This document shows positions 16,785 through 25,087 of a DNA stretch of 25,119 nt, one piece after another. The position numbers and the translations under genes are program-made. This DNA is from an uncultured Porphyromonadaceae bacterium (GTDB lineage Bacteria > Bacteroidota > Bacteroidia > Bacteroidales > Muribaculaceae). The notes under the pieces are model-generated. The model saw nothing but the letters and a program-made list of their open reading frames with translations. It ran no database searches and had not been told where the DNA came from. The stretch is from the NCBI GenBank assembly GCA_900544305.1, contig UQUV01000041.1, forward strand, positions 1 to 25,119, in the 5' to 3' direction. The stretch's first letter is position 1; every line of letters begins with the position of its first letter.

Positions 16785-19700
16785 TTATTCTAAGTTGATG
16801 CTAAGTCCAAGACCGCGCAACTCGTGCAGAAGCACGTTGAGCGACTCAGGAATACCCGGTGTCGGCATAGGCTCGCCCTTGACGATGGCTTCATAAGCCT
16901 TGCTACGTCCGACAACATCATCACTCTTGATTGTCAGGATTTCCTGGAGAATGTGGGATGCGCCGAATGCTTCAAGCGCCCAAACTTCCATTTCTCCGAA
17001 ACGCTGACCACCGAATTGGGCTTTACCACCAAGAGGCTGTTGCGTAATCAATGAGTACGGACCGATACTACGAGCGTGCATCTTGTCTTCAACCATGTGG
17101 CCGAGCTTCAGCATGTAGATGACACCTACTGTTGCAGGCTGGTCGAAGCGTTCGCCGGTACCACCGTCGTACAGATAAGTCTTACCGTAGCGCGGAAGGC
17201 CTGCCTTATCGGTCCATTCGTTCAAATCGTCGAGGCTTGCACCGTCGAAAATCGGAGTAGCGAATTTTTCGCCCAACTCACGACCTGCCCAACCAAGCAC
17301 GGTTTCGAAAATCTGACCAAGGTTCATACGTGAAGGCACACCCAGCGGGTTCAGCACGATATCAACCGGAGTACCGTCGGCAAGGAACGGCATATCTTCC
17401 TGACGCACTACGCGCGAAACGATACCCTTGTTACCGTGACGACCGGCCATCTTGTCACCCACACCGATCTTACGCTTCTTGGCAACGTAAACCTTAGCCA
17501 TCTGCATGATGCCTGAAGGAAGTTCGTCACCGATTGAAATGTCGAATTTCTTGCGGCGGAGTTCGGCGTCGATTTCTTTCGACTTGCGGAGATAGTTCAC
17601 AATCGTGTCGTGAATCATCTCGTTCTTGTGAGCGTCGGTTGTCCACTTGCTCAAGTTGATTGTATCGTATTCCTCGATTGCCTTCAATACAGAAACCGAG
17701 AATTTAACGCCCTTCGGAATAACTTCTGTTCCCAAGAAGTCCTTCACGCCCTGTGAAGTCTTGCCTTGAGTAAGAACAAGAAGTTTTTCAATCATGCGCG
17801 ATTTCAATTCTACTTGCTTCAACTCATATTCTTCATCAAGCTTCGGAAGCATTGCATTGGCTGCTTTGCCTTTTTTCTTGACAGCACGAGAGAACAAGTT
17901 TGTTCCGATAATAACACCCTTCAATGACGGAGAAGCCTTCAAGGAAGCGTCCTTAACGTCGCCAGCCTTGTCACCGAAGATGGCACGGAGCAGTTTTTCT
18001 TCCGGAGTCGGATCAGATTCGCCCTTAGGAGTAATCTTACCGATAAGGATATCGCCCGGAACTACGTGTGCTCCTACGCGGATGATACCACGTTCGTCCA
18101 AATCCTTCGTTGCGTCTTCGCTGACGTTAGGGATATCGGAAGTAAGTTCCTCCATACCACGTTTTGTTTCACGAACTTCGAGCGTGTACTCGTCAACGTG
18201 AACAGAAGTAAGGATATCTTCACGAACCATACGTTCGTTAAGCACGATAGCATCCTCGTAGTTGTAACCCTTCCAAGGCATGAACGCCACTTTCAAGTTA
18301 CGTCCGAGAGCAAGCTCACCCTGTTCGGTTGCATAACCTTCTGTCAGGATATCGCCTTTCTCTACGCGCTGACCTTTTGAGCAGATCGGGCGCAAGTCGA
18401 TAGTTGTGCTCTGGTTCGTCTTGCGGAACTTAGGAATTCTGTATTCTTTAACTGAATCTTCAAAGCTTACGAATTCTTCGTCTTCAGTACGGTCGTAGCG
18501 GATGCGGATGACGCTTGCATCGACAAATTCGATAACGCCGGCACCTTCGGCCATAATCTGAGTACGTGAATCGTGTACAAGTTGAGCTTCAATACCGGTA
18601 CCCACAATCGGAGCCTCGCTACGAAGCAATGGAACTGCCTGGCGCATCATGTTAGAACCCATCAACGCACGGTTGGCGTCGTCGTGCTCCAAGAACGGAA
18701 TCAAAGATGCCGCGATAGATGCAATCTGCATAGGCGATACGTCCATCAACTGTACTTCTTCAGGTGCAACTACAGGGAAGTCGGCGTCAAGACGCGATTT
18801 AACCTTGTTGCGGATAAACGTACCGTCGTCGTTCAACGGAGCGTTACCCTGAGCGATAATCTGGCCTTCTTCGATTTCAGCAGTGAGGTAAGTCACATGG
18901 CTGTTGTCAAGGTCAACCTTACCGTTCTCAACCTTTCTATATGGAGTCTCGATAAATCCGAGATTGTTGATTTTAGCATAAACACACAGAGAAGAAATCA
19001 AACCGATGTTCGGACCTTCCGGTGTTTCAATCGGACAAAGACGACCGTAGTGAGTATAGTGCACGTCACGAACCTCGAAACCAGCACGGTCACGGGAAAG
19101 ACCGCCAGGACCGAGGGCAGACATTCTTCGCTTGTGAGTGATTTCGGCAAGCGGGTTAGTCTGGTCCATGAACTGAGAAAGTGCGTTAGTTCCGAAGAAT
19201 GTGTTGATAACTGAAGAAATAGTCTTCGCGTTGATCAAGTCAATCGGAGTAAACACTTCGTTGTCGCGGACATTCATACGTTCACGGATAGTGCGGGCCA
19301 TACGAGCCAGACCGATGCCGAACTGGTTGTAGAGCTGCTCGCCTACCGTACGTACACGACGGTTGCTCAAGTGGTCGATATCGTCAACATCCGATTTGGA
19401 GTTGATAAGTTCAATCAAGTATCTGATGATGGCAATGATATCCTCCTTCGTCAACACCTTCACCTCTTCAGGCACGTCGAGCGTCAATTTCTTGTTGATA
19501 CGGTAACGTCCTACCTCACCGAGGTCGTAACGTTTTTCCGAGAAGAACAAGTTAGTGATTACTTCGCGTGCGCTCGCATCATCGGGTGGTTCTGCGTTAC
19601 GCAACTGACGATAGATATAGTGGATTGCCTCCTTTTCAGAGTTACTTGTATCTTTTTGGAGAGTATTGAAAATGATTGTGTAATCGCTCGTATTCACATC

Positions 19701-20594
19701 TTCCTTGTGCAGAAGCACTGTAGCTACGCCGGAATCAAGGATTTCCTGAATGTGTTCTTCCTCGATGATGGTTTCACGGTCGATAACTACGTCGTTACGC
19801 TCGATTGACACAACTTCGCCAGTATCCTCGTCTACAAAGTCTTCAACCCATGTTCTCAAAACACGGGCAGCGAGTTTTCTACCGACAATTTTTTTCAGGT
19901 TCGTCTTGTTAACCTTAATTTCCTCTGCCAGTCCGAAAATTTCGATGATGTCCTTATCGCTGTCAAGACCGATGGCACGCAACAATGTAGTTACGGGCAA
20001 TTTTTTCTTACGGTCGATGTAAGCATACATCACGTTGTTGATGTCTGTAGCAAATTCAATCCAGGAACCTCTGAACGGAATGATACGTGCGGAATACAGC
20101 TTTGTTCCGTTAGCGTGAGTGCTTTGTCCGAAGAACACACCCGGTGAACGGTGAAGCTGGGAAACAACTACACGTTCTGCACCGTTGATGACGAAAGTAC
20201 CCTTTTCAGTCATATACGGGATAGGGCCCAGATATACGTCTTGAATAACCGTGTCGAAGTCCTCGTGGTCCGGGTCAGTACAATAAAGCTTCAGCTTCGC
20301 CTTTAAAGGCACGCTGTAAGTAAGCCCTCTTTCAAGACATTCGTCAATAGTATAGCGTGGCGGATCGATATAATAATCTAAGAACTCGAGCACAAAATTG
20401 TTTCTTGTGTCGGCAATTGGAAAATTTTCCGCAAAAACCTTGTACAAACCTTCGTTCTTACGGCTCTCGAGAGCTGTGTCCAACTGAAGGAAGTCGCGGA
20501 ACGACTTAAGCTGGACTTCCAAGAAGTCAGGATATGGCAACGGATTCTTTACGGATGCGAAATTTACGCGTGGTTTTGCTGTTGAAACTAACAT
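16785..20594 (-). CDS. rpoB: DNA-directed RNA polymerase subunit beta
   Basis: A 1,269-aa second-largest RNA polymerase subunit. I start it at the ATG at 20594 (MLVSTAKPRVNFASVKNPLP); the open frame extends 14 codons upstream from an ATG at 20636, but those residues do not look like RpoB and they run back through the spacer toward the hairpin before the gene. The rifampicin region is at about 470-500 (ALSQFMDQTNPLAEITHKRR then MSALGPGG). The positions equivalent to E. coli D516, H526 and S531 are D477, H487 and S492, all wild-type, so no common rifampicin-resistance change is present. Later conserved pieces include GYNYEDAIVLNERMVRED, KITPKGESDPTPEEKLLRAI, the HGNKGIVS motif and the C-terminal GKAQFGGQRFGEMEVWALEA. 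It lies 103 bases after rplL across a terminator-like hairpin, and 75 bases before rpoC. Confidence 0.99.
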   Translation of the reverse strand: MLVSTAKPRVNFASVKNPLPYPDFLEVQLKSFRDFLQLDTALESRKNEGLYKVFAENFPIADTRNNFVLEFLDYYIDPPRYTIDECLERGLTYSVPLKAKLKLYCTDPDHEDFDTVIQDVYLGPIPYMTEKGTFVINGAERVVVSQLHRSPGVFFGQSTHANGTKLYSARIIPFRGSWIEFATDINNVMYAYIDRKKKLPVTTLLRAIGLDSDKDIIEIFGLAEEIKVNKTNLKKIVGRKLAARVLRTWVEDFVDEDTGEVVSIERNDVVIDRETIIEEEHIQEILDSGVATVLLHKEDVNTSDYTIIFNTLQKDTSNSEKEAIHYIYRQLRNAEPPDDASAREVITNLFFSEKRYDLGEVGRYRINKKLTLDVPEEVKVLTKEDIIAIIRYLIELINSKSDVDDIDHLSNRRVRTVGEQLYNQFGIGLARMARTIRERMNVRDNEVFTPIDLINAKTISSVINTFFGTNALSQFMDQTNPLAEITHKRRMSALGPGGLSRDRAGFEVRDVHYTHYGRLCPIETPEGPNIGLISSLCVYAKINNLGFIETPYRKVENGKVDLDNSHVTYLTAEIEEGQIIAQGNAPLNDDGTFIRNKVKSRLDADFPVVAPEEVQLMDVSPMQIASIAASLIPFLEHDDANRALMGSNMMRQAVPLLRSEAPIVGTGIEAQLVHDSRTQIMAEGAGVIEFVDASVIRIRYDRTEDEEFVSFEDSVKEYRIPKFRKTNQSTTIDLRPICSKGQRVEKGDILTEGYATEQGELALGRNLKVAFMPWKGYNYEDAIVLNERMVREDILTSVHVDEYTLEVRETKRGMEELTSDIPNVSEDATKDLDERGIIRVGAHVVPGDILIGKITPKGESDPTPEEKLLRAIFGDKAGDVKDASLKASPSLKGVIIGTNLFSRAVKKKGKAANAMLPKLDEEYELKQVELKSRMIEKLLVLTQGKTSQGVKDFLGTEVIPKGVKFSVSVLKAIEEYDTINLSKWTTDAHKNEMIHDTIVNYLRKSKEIDAELRRKKFDISIGDELPSGIMQMAKVYVAKKRKIGVGDKMAGRHGNKGIVSRVVRQEDMPFLADGTPVDIVLNPLGVPSRMNLGQIFETVLGWAGRELGEKFATPIFDGASLDDLNEWTDKAGLPRYGKTYLYDGGTGERFDQPATVGVIYMLKLGHMVEDKMHARSIGPYSLITQQPLGGKAQFGGQRFGEMEVWALEAFGASHILQEILTIKSDDVVGRSKAYEAIVKGEPMPTPGIPESLNVLLHELRGLGLSINLE

Positions 20595-20634
20595 GAAAAT
20601 TAATATTAATTGAACCCGAAATTGAAAATAACAC

Positions 20635-20674
20635 AAAAAGGTTAAGAATCGACGTAAGAGAGGATTCTTAACCT
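20635..20674 (-). terminator. Attenuator-like hairpin between rplL and rpoB
   Basis: A perfect 12-bp stem (AGGTTAAGAATC with GATTCTTAACCT; 20639-20650 with 20663-20674) and a 12-base loop. In the minus-strand direction it is followed at once by a run of five T (20635-20639). It lies 23 bases after the rplL stop and 40 bases before the rpoB start. In E. coli the same interval holds a partial terminator that lowers rpoBC transcription relative to the stalk proteins; a similar role here is inferred from position and structure. I found no strong separate promoter for rpoB after it. Confidence 0.75.
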
Positions 20675-20697
20675 AATTACCTGAAATTCAGGCAATA

Positions 20698-21072
20698 TTA
20701 TTTAAGTTCAACTTCAGCGCCAGCTTCTTCGAGTTGCTTCTTCAAGCCTTCAGCGTCAGCCTTAGCCATGCCTTCTTTCAATACGCTAGGAGCACCGTCT
20801 ACCATGTCCTTAGCTTCTTTCAAGCCAAGACCAGTCAACTCTTTAACGAGCTTAACGATAGCCAATTTGCTTGCACCAGCGCTCTTCAATACTACATCGA
20901 AAGAAGATTTTTCTTCAGCAGCAGGAGCACCAGCAGCTGGGCCAGCAGCAACAGCTACAGCTGCAGCAGCAGGTTCAATACCATATTCTTCTTTCAAAAT
21001 TTGAGCAAGTTCGTTTACTTCCTTTACTGAGAGGTTAACTAATTGTTCTGCAAAAGCTTTTAAATCTGCCAT
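20698..21072 (-). CDS. rplL: 50S ribosomal protein L7/L12
   Basis: A 124-aa acidic protein with the standard three-part build: an N-terminal dimerisation helix region (MADLKAFAEQLVNLSVKEVN), an Ala/Gly/Pro-rich flexible hinge (about 34-53, AAAAVAVAAGPAAGAPAAEE) and the C-terminal domain that recruits translation factors (KLAIVKLVKELTGLGLKEAK at about 69-88). It forms the ribosomal stalk on L10. It follows rplJ by 35 bases and precedes the attenuator-like hairpin before rpoB. Length and sequence are normal. Confidence 0.98.
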   Translation of the reverse strand: MADLKAFAEQLVNLSVKEVNELAQILKEEYGIEPAAAAVAVAAGPAAGAPAAEEKSSFDVVLKSAGASKLAIVKLVKELTGLGLKEAKDMVDGAPSVLKEGMAKADAEGLKKQLEEAGAEVELK

Positions 21073-21107
21073 TTTTGTATGATTTTTTTGTTGTTTTTGT
21101 AATTAAA

Positions 21108-21626
21108 TTATTTGTTGGAAAGAGTTTCAAGAATACCATGCAACTTGTTGCCTGAAGATTGCAATGCAGAGATAACGTTCTTCGCCGGAGATTGAAGCAA
21201 TGCAACAACATCTGCGATGAGTTCGTTCTTGCTCTTGATGCTTGCAAGTGTATCCAATTGATCAGCGCCTACGTAAGCTGTTTCCTCAACGTATGCAGCT
21301 TTCAATTCTGGCAACTTAACATCTCCTTTGCGGAATTCCTTCAGCGTTTTAGCCGGAGCGTTACCCACATTAGAGAACATCATTGCAGTAGTTCCGGTCA
21401 ATACCGGGTACAATTCTGAGTAATCAACGTCTGATTTCTCCAACGCTTTCTTGAGAAGCGTATTCTTCACAACTACAAGCTTGATGTCAGCTTTGAAGCA
21501 GGCACGGCGCAATGCGCTAGTCTGCTCGGCATTCATGCCAGTTGTGTCAGTGAGATAAAAACATGCATACTCGTTGAGAGTAGATGCTATCTGATCTATA
21601 ATAAGTGCTTTATCTTCCTTTCTCAT
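21108..21626 (-). CDS. rplJ: 50S ribosomal protein L10
   Basis: A 172-aa stalk base protein. The N-terminus MRKEDKALIIDQIASTLNEY and the segment ALRRACFKADIKLVVVKNTL at about 39-58 are typical of L10, which binds 23S rRNA and carries the L7/L12 dimers through its C-terminal helix. It starts 19 bases after rplA and is followed by rplL. In E. coli L10 with L7/L12 represses translation of its own message; the 19-base spacer here leaves no long leader of its own, so any such site would have to include the end of rplA. Confidence 0.98.
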   Translation of the reverse strand: MRKEDKALIIDQIASTLNEYACFYLTDTTGMNAEQTSALRRACFKADIKLVVVKNTLLKKALEKSDVDYSELYPVLTGTTAMMFSNVGNAPAKTLKEFRKGDVKLPELKAAYVEETAYVGADQLDTLASIKSKNELIADVVALLQSPAKNVISALQSSGNKLHGILETLSNK

Positions 21627-21645
21627 GTTTCTCTAAATTAATTCG

Positions 21646-22341
21646 TTATTCAACAATTGATTTAGTGTCGATCTTAAGACCTGGACTCATAGTACTTGAA
21701 AGATAAATACTCTTCAGATATGTACCCTTAGCGGTAGCCGGTTTCAACTTAATCAACGTGTTGATAAATTCACGAGCATTATCTGCCATTTGATCAGGTG
21801 TGAATGAAACCTTACCGATAGAAGCGTGTACAATACCGTTCTTATCTACTTTGAAGTCAATCTTACCTTGTTTTACTTCTTTAACTGCTTTAGCAACGTC
21901 AGGAGTTACAGTACCGCTCTTTGGGTTCGGCATCAAGCCACGAGGACCTAACACACGACCGAGGGCACCAATCTTACCCATGATTGCAGGCTGAGTGATG
22001 ATAACGTCAACGTCAGTCCAACCGCCTTTGATCTTTTCGATGTACTCGTCAAGACCTACATAATCGGCGCCGGCTTCCTTAGCAGCTGCTTCTGCATCTG
22101 CCGAACAAAGCACCAAAACTCGTACTTGCTTTCCGGTTCCGTGAGGGAGTGAAACCACACCACGCACCATTTGGTTCGCTTTACGAGGATCAACACCAAG
22201 ACGTACGTCAATATCAAATGAAGAGTCGAACTTTGTAAAGGTGATTTCCTTTAATTTCTCGGCAGCTTCCTTAAGAGTGTAAATCTTCCCAGCTTCAATC
22301 TTCGCTAAAGCTAACTTTTGATTTTTTGTCAGTTTACCCAT
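21646..22341 (-). CDS. rplA: 50S ribosomal protein L1
   Basis: A 231-aa protein with the L1 two-domain pattern. The family signature is in the stretch ITQPAIMGKIGALGRVLGPR followed by GLMPNPKSGTVT. It binds the mobile L1 stalk of 23S rRNA near the E site and, in other bacteria, also represses the rplK-rplA message. It starts 14 bases after rplK. Normal length, no oddities. Confidence 0.98.
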   Translation of the reverse strand: MGKLTKNQKLALAKIEAGKIYTLKEAAEKLKEITFTKFDSSFDIDVRLGVDPRKANQMVRGVVSLPHGTGKQVRVLVLCSADAEAAAKEAGADYVGLDEYIEKIKGGWTDVDVIITQPAIMGKIGALGRVLGPRGLMPNPKSGTVTPDVAKAVKEVKQGKIDFKVDKNGIVHASIGKVSFTPDQMADNAREFINTLIKLKPATAKGTYLKSIYLSSTMSPGLKIDTKSIVE

Positions 22342-22355
22342 GTCAATTGAAGTTT

Positions 22356-22799
22356 TTAATTGTTTTCAGGGAATGAACCCTTAACAGTGATACCCATACT
22401 TCTCGCTGTTCCAGCGACCATTTTCATAGCCGAGTCTAAAGTAAAACAGTTCAAATCCGGCATTTTGTCCTCAGCAATTGCTTTTACCTGTTCCCAAGTG
22501 ATTTCAGCAATCTTTGAACGGTTCGGTTGAGCTGAACCGCTCTTCTTCTTAGACACTTCCAACAACTGTACTGCTACAGGAGGAGTCTTAACGATAAAGT
22601 CAAAGCTCTTGTCAGTGTAGTAAGTGATTACTACCGGAAGTACCTTTCCTGCCTTGTCCTGAGTGCGGGCATTGAATTGCTTGCAAAACTCCATGATATT
22701 AATACCCTTAGAACCCAAAGCAGGTCCTACAGGAGGTGATGGGTTTGCTGCACCACCTTTAATCTGCAATTTGATCTGTCCAGCAATTTCTTTAGCCAT
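22356..22799 (-). CDS. rplK: 50S ribosomal protein L11
   Basis: A 147-aa protein with the N-terminal proline-rich motif NPSPPVGPALGSKGINIMEF (about 19-38) and the C-terminal rRNA-binding domain (EITWEQVKAIAEDKMPDLNC onwards, ending in GTARSMGITVKG). It sits at the GTPase-associated centre and is needed for RelA stimulation and thiopeptide binding. It starts 65 bases after nusG and is followed 14 bases later by rplA. Confidence 0.98.
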   Translation of the reverse strand: MAKEIAGQIKLQIKGGAANPSPPVGPALGSKGINIMEFCKQFNARTQDKAGKVLPVVITYYTDKSFDFIVKTPPVAVQLLEVSKKKSGSAQPNRSKIAEITWEQVKAIAEDKMPDLNCFTLDSAMKMVAGTARSMGITVKGSFPENN

Positions 22800-22864
22800 T
22801 TCTAATTGATTTTTTTGATAAGTTAATTATCACGGTTTAAAATCCTTGTGCGCAACCACAAAAA

Positions 22865-23419
22865 TCATTCCCGCTCTACTTGCGAATTCTCCAACTCAAT
22901 AGGTGTTTTACGGCCGAAAATCTTCACCATGACTTTCAGCTTTTTCTTTTCGTTGTTCACTTCTTCGATGATTCCCGTAAACCCGCTAAATGGCCCGTAG
23001 TTGACTTTCACAGTCTCTCCTACCATATAGTCGTTCACTCCTGCCTCGTTTGCTTCTTGAAGCTCGTCGGCAGTACCCAACATACGCTTAACCTCAGCAG
23101 GACGCAACGGTTCCGGTTTTGTGTCCGAACCCTTGCCGCCCAAGAAGTCGATTACGTTTGTCGTATTCCGAAGAATATGAATAACCTCACCCTGCAAGTC
23201 AGCTTCTACAAAAACATAACCGGAATAAAGGGTGCGTTCTTTCACGACCTTCTTTCCTGCTTTTGTTGTTGAATAGATCTTTTCAGTAGGAATCAACACT
23301 TGGAAAACGTATTCTCCAAGAGAGGTGTTCTTGATTTGCGCATCGAGCAACTCTTTCACCTTAGCTTCTTTTCCTGATATGGCGCGAAGCACATACCATG
23401 CTTTTTTACTTTCAGCCAT
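22865..23419 (-). CDS. nusG: Transcription termination/antitermination protein NusG
   Basis: A 184-aa protein from the ATG at 23419 (MAESKKAWYVLRAISGKEAK); an ATG two codons upstream at 23425 would add Met-Ser and cannot be excluded. The N-terminal NGN domain (about 7-110), with WYVLRAISGKEAKV and TLYSGYVFVEADLQGEVIHI, binds RNA polymerase across the cleft. The C-terminal KOW domain (about 128-180), with VGETVKVNYGPFSGFTGIIE, contacts Rho or ribosomal protein S10. It is slightly longer between the domains than E. coli NusG, as is common in Bacteroidota. It lies 12 bases after secE and 65 bases before rplK. Confidence 0.97.
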   Translation of the reverse strand: MAESKKAWYVLRAISGKEAKVKELLDAQIKNTSLGEYVFQVLIPTEKIYSTTKAGKKVVKERTLYSGYVFVEADLQGEVIHILRNTTNVIDFLGGKGSDTKPEPLRPAEVKRMLGTADELQEANEAGVNDYMVGETVKVNYGPFSGFTGIIEEVNNEKKKLKVMVKIFGRKTPIELENSQVERE

Positions 23420-23431
23420 CGACATCTACTT

Positions 23432-23629
23432 TTAAATGCTGTAAATAGCGTGCATTGCCAAATCTATCAACTTGTCAACAGCAAAAATTACCAGCGACAG
23501 AATGATGGAAGCAACCATTACTATAACTGAGCTGTTAACCAACTGGCTTTTTGTTGGCCAAGAAACCTTATAAACCAATTCGTTATAAGATTCTTCTATA
23601 TCCGTAAATAGTTTTTTAAATAGTTTCAT
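23432..23629 (-). CDS. secE: Preprotein translocase subunit SecE
   Basis: A 65-aa, single-membrane-span SecE of the short type. I start it at the ATG at 23629 (MKLFKKLFTDIEESYNELVY); the longer open frame to 23674 would run through tRNA-Trp and is rejected. The conserved KVSWPTKSQL segment just before the membrane helix is the SecE hallmark; the helix spans about residues 34-52 (SSVIVMVASIILSLVIFAVD). It clamps SecY in the inner-membrane translocon. The gene sits between tRNA-Trp and nusG, the usual bacterial arrangement. Confidence 0.95.
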   Translation of the reverse strand: MKLFKKLFTDIEESYNELVYKVSWPTKSQLVNSSVIVMVASIILSLVIFAVDKLIDLAMHAIYSI

Positions 23630-23641
23630 TTCATTAATACT

Positions 23642-23717
23642 TGGCACAGGACGAGAGGCTCGAACTCCCGACACCCGGTTTTGGAGACCGGTGCTCTACC
23701 AACTGAGCTAGTCCTGT
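23642..23717 (-). tRNA. tRNA-Trp (anticodon CCA)
   Basis: A complete cloverleaf: 7-bp perfect acceptor (ACAGGAC with GTCCTGT), D arm GCTC/GAGC, anticodon stem CCGGT/ACCGG with loop CTCCAAA (anticodon CCA), variable loop GTGTC, and T arm GGGAG/CTCTC with TTCGAGC loop. The discriminator base is G and the 3' CCA tail is encoded (23642-23644). It lies between tuf and secE, the standard location for tRNA-Trp, and probably shares their transcript. Confidence 0.97.
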
Positions 23718-23722
23718 ATAAT

Positions 23723-23746
23723 AAGCCGGCTGTTGCCAGCCGGCTT
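23723..23746 (-). terminator. Hairpin after tuf, possible weak terminator
   Basis: A perfect 9-bp GC-rich stem (AAGCCGGCT with AGCCGGCTT; 23723-23731 with 23738-23746) and a 6-base loop, 22 bases after the tuf stop and just before tRNA-Trp. In the transcription direction it is followed by ATTATA, not a solid T run. It may terminate partly, or mark the RNA processing site that separates tuf mRNA from tRNA-Trp. Confidence 0.6.
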
Positions 23747-23768
23747 GGATTATCATTAACTATATAAA

Positions 23769-24953
23769 TTAGTCAAGAATTTCAGTGATCTGACCAGAAC
23801 CTACTGTACGGCCACCTTCGCGGATAGCGAAACGAAGACCCTTATCGCAAGCTACCGGAGTGATCAACTTAACTTGGATAGTTACGTGGTCACCAGGCAT
23901 AACCATTTCTACACCTTCCGGCAAAGTGATTTCGCCAGTTACGTCCAATGTACGGATGTAGAATTGAGGACGATAGTGGTTGTGGAACGGAGTGTGACGA
24001 CCACCTTCTTCTTTCTTCAAGATATAAACCTGAGCCTTGAATTCGCTGTGAGGTTTAACCTGACCCGGGTGGCAGATTACCATACCACGTTTGATTTCGT
24101 TCTTGTCGATACCACGGAGCAACAAACCTACGTTGTCACCAGCTTCACCTTGATCCAACAGTTTGCGGAACATTTCAACGCCAGTTACAACAGACTTCTT
24201 GTCAGCACCCAAACCAAGGATTTGAACTTCGTCACCTACCTTGATAACACCAGCTTCGATACGACCTGTTGCTACAGTACCACGACCTGTGATAGAGAAC
24301 ACGTCTTCAACCGGCATCAAGAACGGTTTGTCGATGTCACGCGGAGGAAGTGGAATCCATGTGTCAACCGCATCCATCAATTCCATGATTTTTGCTTCCC
24401 ATTTCGGTTCGCCGTTCAATGCACCAAGTGCAGAACCACGAATGATAGGAGTGTTGTCGCCGTCATATTCGTATGTTGAAAGAAGATCACGCATTTCCAT
24501 TTCAACGAGTTCGAACATTTCTTCGTCGTCAACCATATCACACTTGTTCAAGAATACAACAAGACGCGGAACGTTTACTTGACGAGCAAGAAGGATGTGT
24601 TCACGAGTTTGAGGCATCGGACCGTCAGTTGCAGCAACTACGATGATAGCACCGTCCATCTGAGCAGCACCAGTTACCATGTTCTTAACGTAGTCAGCGT
24701 GACCCGGGCAGTCTACGTGTGCGTAGTGACGGTTAGCTGTTTCGTATTCTACGTGTGAAGTGTTGATTGTGATACCACGTTCTTTTTCTTCCGGAGCGTT
24801 GTCGATAGAATCGAATGAACGCAATTCAGAAAGACCTTGCTTTGCCAATACTGTTGTGATAGCAGCAGTCAAAGTTGTTTTACCGTGGTCAACGTGACCA
24901 ATTGTACCGATGTTAACATGCGGTTTGGTTCTTTCAAATTTCTCTTTAGCCAT
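23769..24953 (-). CDS. tuf: Elongation factor Tu
   Basis: A 394-aa GTPase that carries aminoacyl-tRNA to the ribosome. The G1 motif GHVDHGKT is at 19-26, the switch I threonine is T62 (RGITI), DCPGHADY is at 81-88 and NKCD at 136-139. Domains II and III follow with the usual FSITGRGTVATGRIE and the C-terminal RFAIREGGRTVGSGQITEIL. Length and motifs are intact. It lies between tRNA-Thr and tRNA-Trp, upstream of secE-nusG, the classic tufB-like position. Codon use looks strongly biased, as expected of one of the most highly expressed proteins in the cell. Confidence 0.99.
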   Translation of the reverse strand: MAKEKFERTKPHVNIGTIGHVDHGKTTLTAAITTVLAKQGLSELRSFDSIDNAPEEKERGITINTSHVEYETANRHYAHVDCPGHADYVKNMVTGAAQMDGAIIVVAATDGPMPQTREHILLARQVNVPRLVVFLNKCDMVDDEEMFELVEMEMRDLLSTYEYDGDNTPIIRGSALGALNGEPKWEAKIMELMDAVDTWIPLPPRDIDKPFLMPVEDVFSITGRGTVATGRIEAGVIKVGDEVQILGLGADKKSVVTGVEMFRKLLDQGEAGDNVGLLLRGIDKNEIKRGMVICHPGQVKPHSEFKAQVYILKKEEGGRHTPFHNHYRPQFYIRTLDVTGEITLPEGVEMVMPGDHVTIQVKLITPVACDKGLRFAIREGGRTVGSGQITEILD

Positions 24954-24985
24954 AACTTTATGATTATTTATATGTTTAACTAATT

Positions 24986-24993
24986 CAAATATA
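24986..24993 (-). promoter_or_regulatory. Possible -7 promoter box upstream of tuf
   Basis: TATATTTG on the minus strand matches TAnnTTTG and lies 32 bases before the tuf start, in the AT-rich spacer after tRNA-Thr. The matching -33 position falls inside the tRNA and has no TTTG, so this is at best a secondary promoter; tuf could equally be read from the tRNA promoter outside the window. Confidence 0.35.
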
Positions 24994-25008
24994 TATTTTT
25001 CCTGATTG

Positions 25009-25080
<72 letters not shown>

Positions 25081-25087
25081 AAGTGTG

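Noticed and set aside
19095..19190. Possible rifampicin-resistance substitutions in rpoB
   Set aside because: The residues equivalent to D516, H526 and S531 of E. coli are all wild-type (D477, H487, S492).
20595..20636. 14-codon N-terminal extension of RpoB
   Set aside because: Residues MCYFQFRVQLILIF do not resemble RpoB; the ATG at 20594 fits the family start and length.
23630..23674. 15-codon N-terminal extension of SecE
   Set aside because: It would be translated from inside tRNA-Trp; the ATG at 23629 gives a standard SecE N-terminus.
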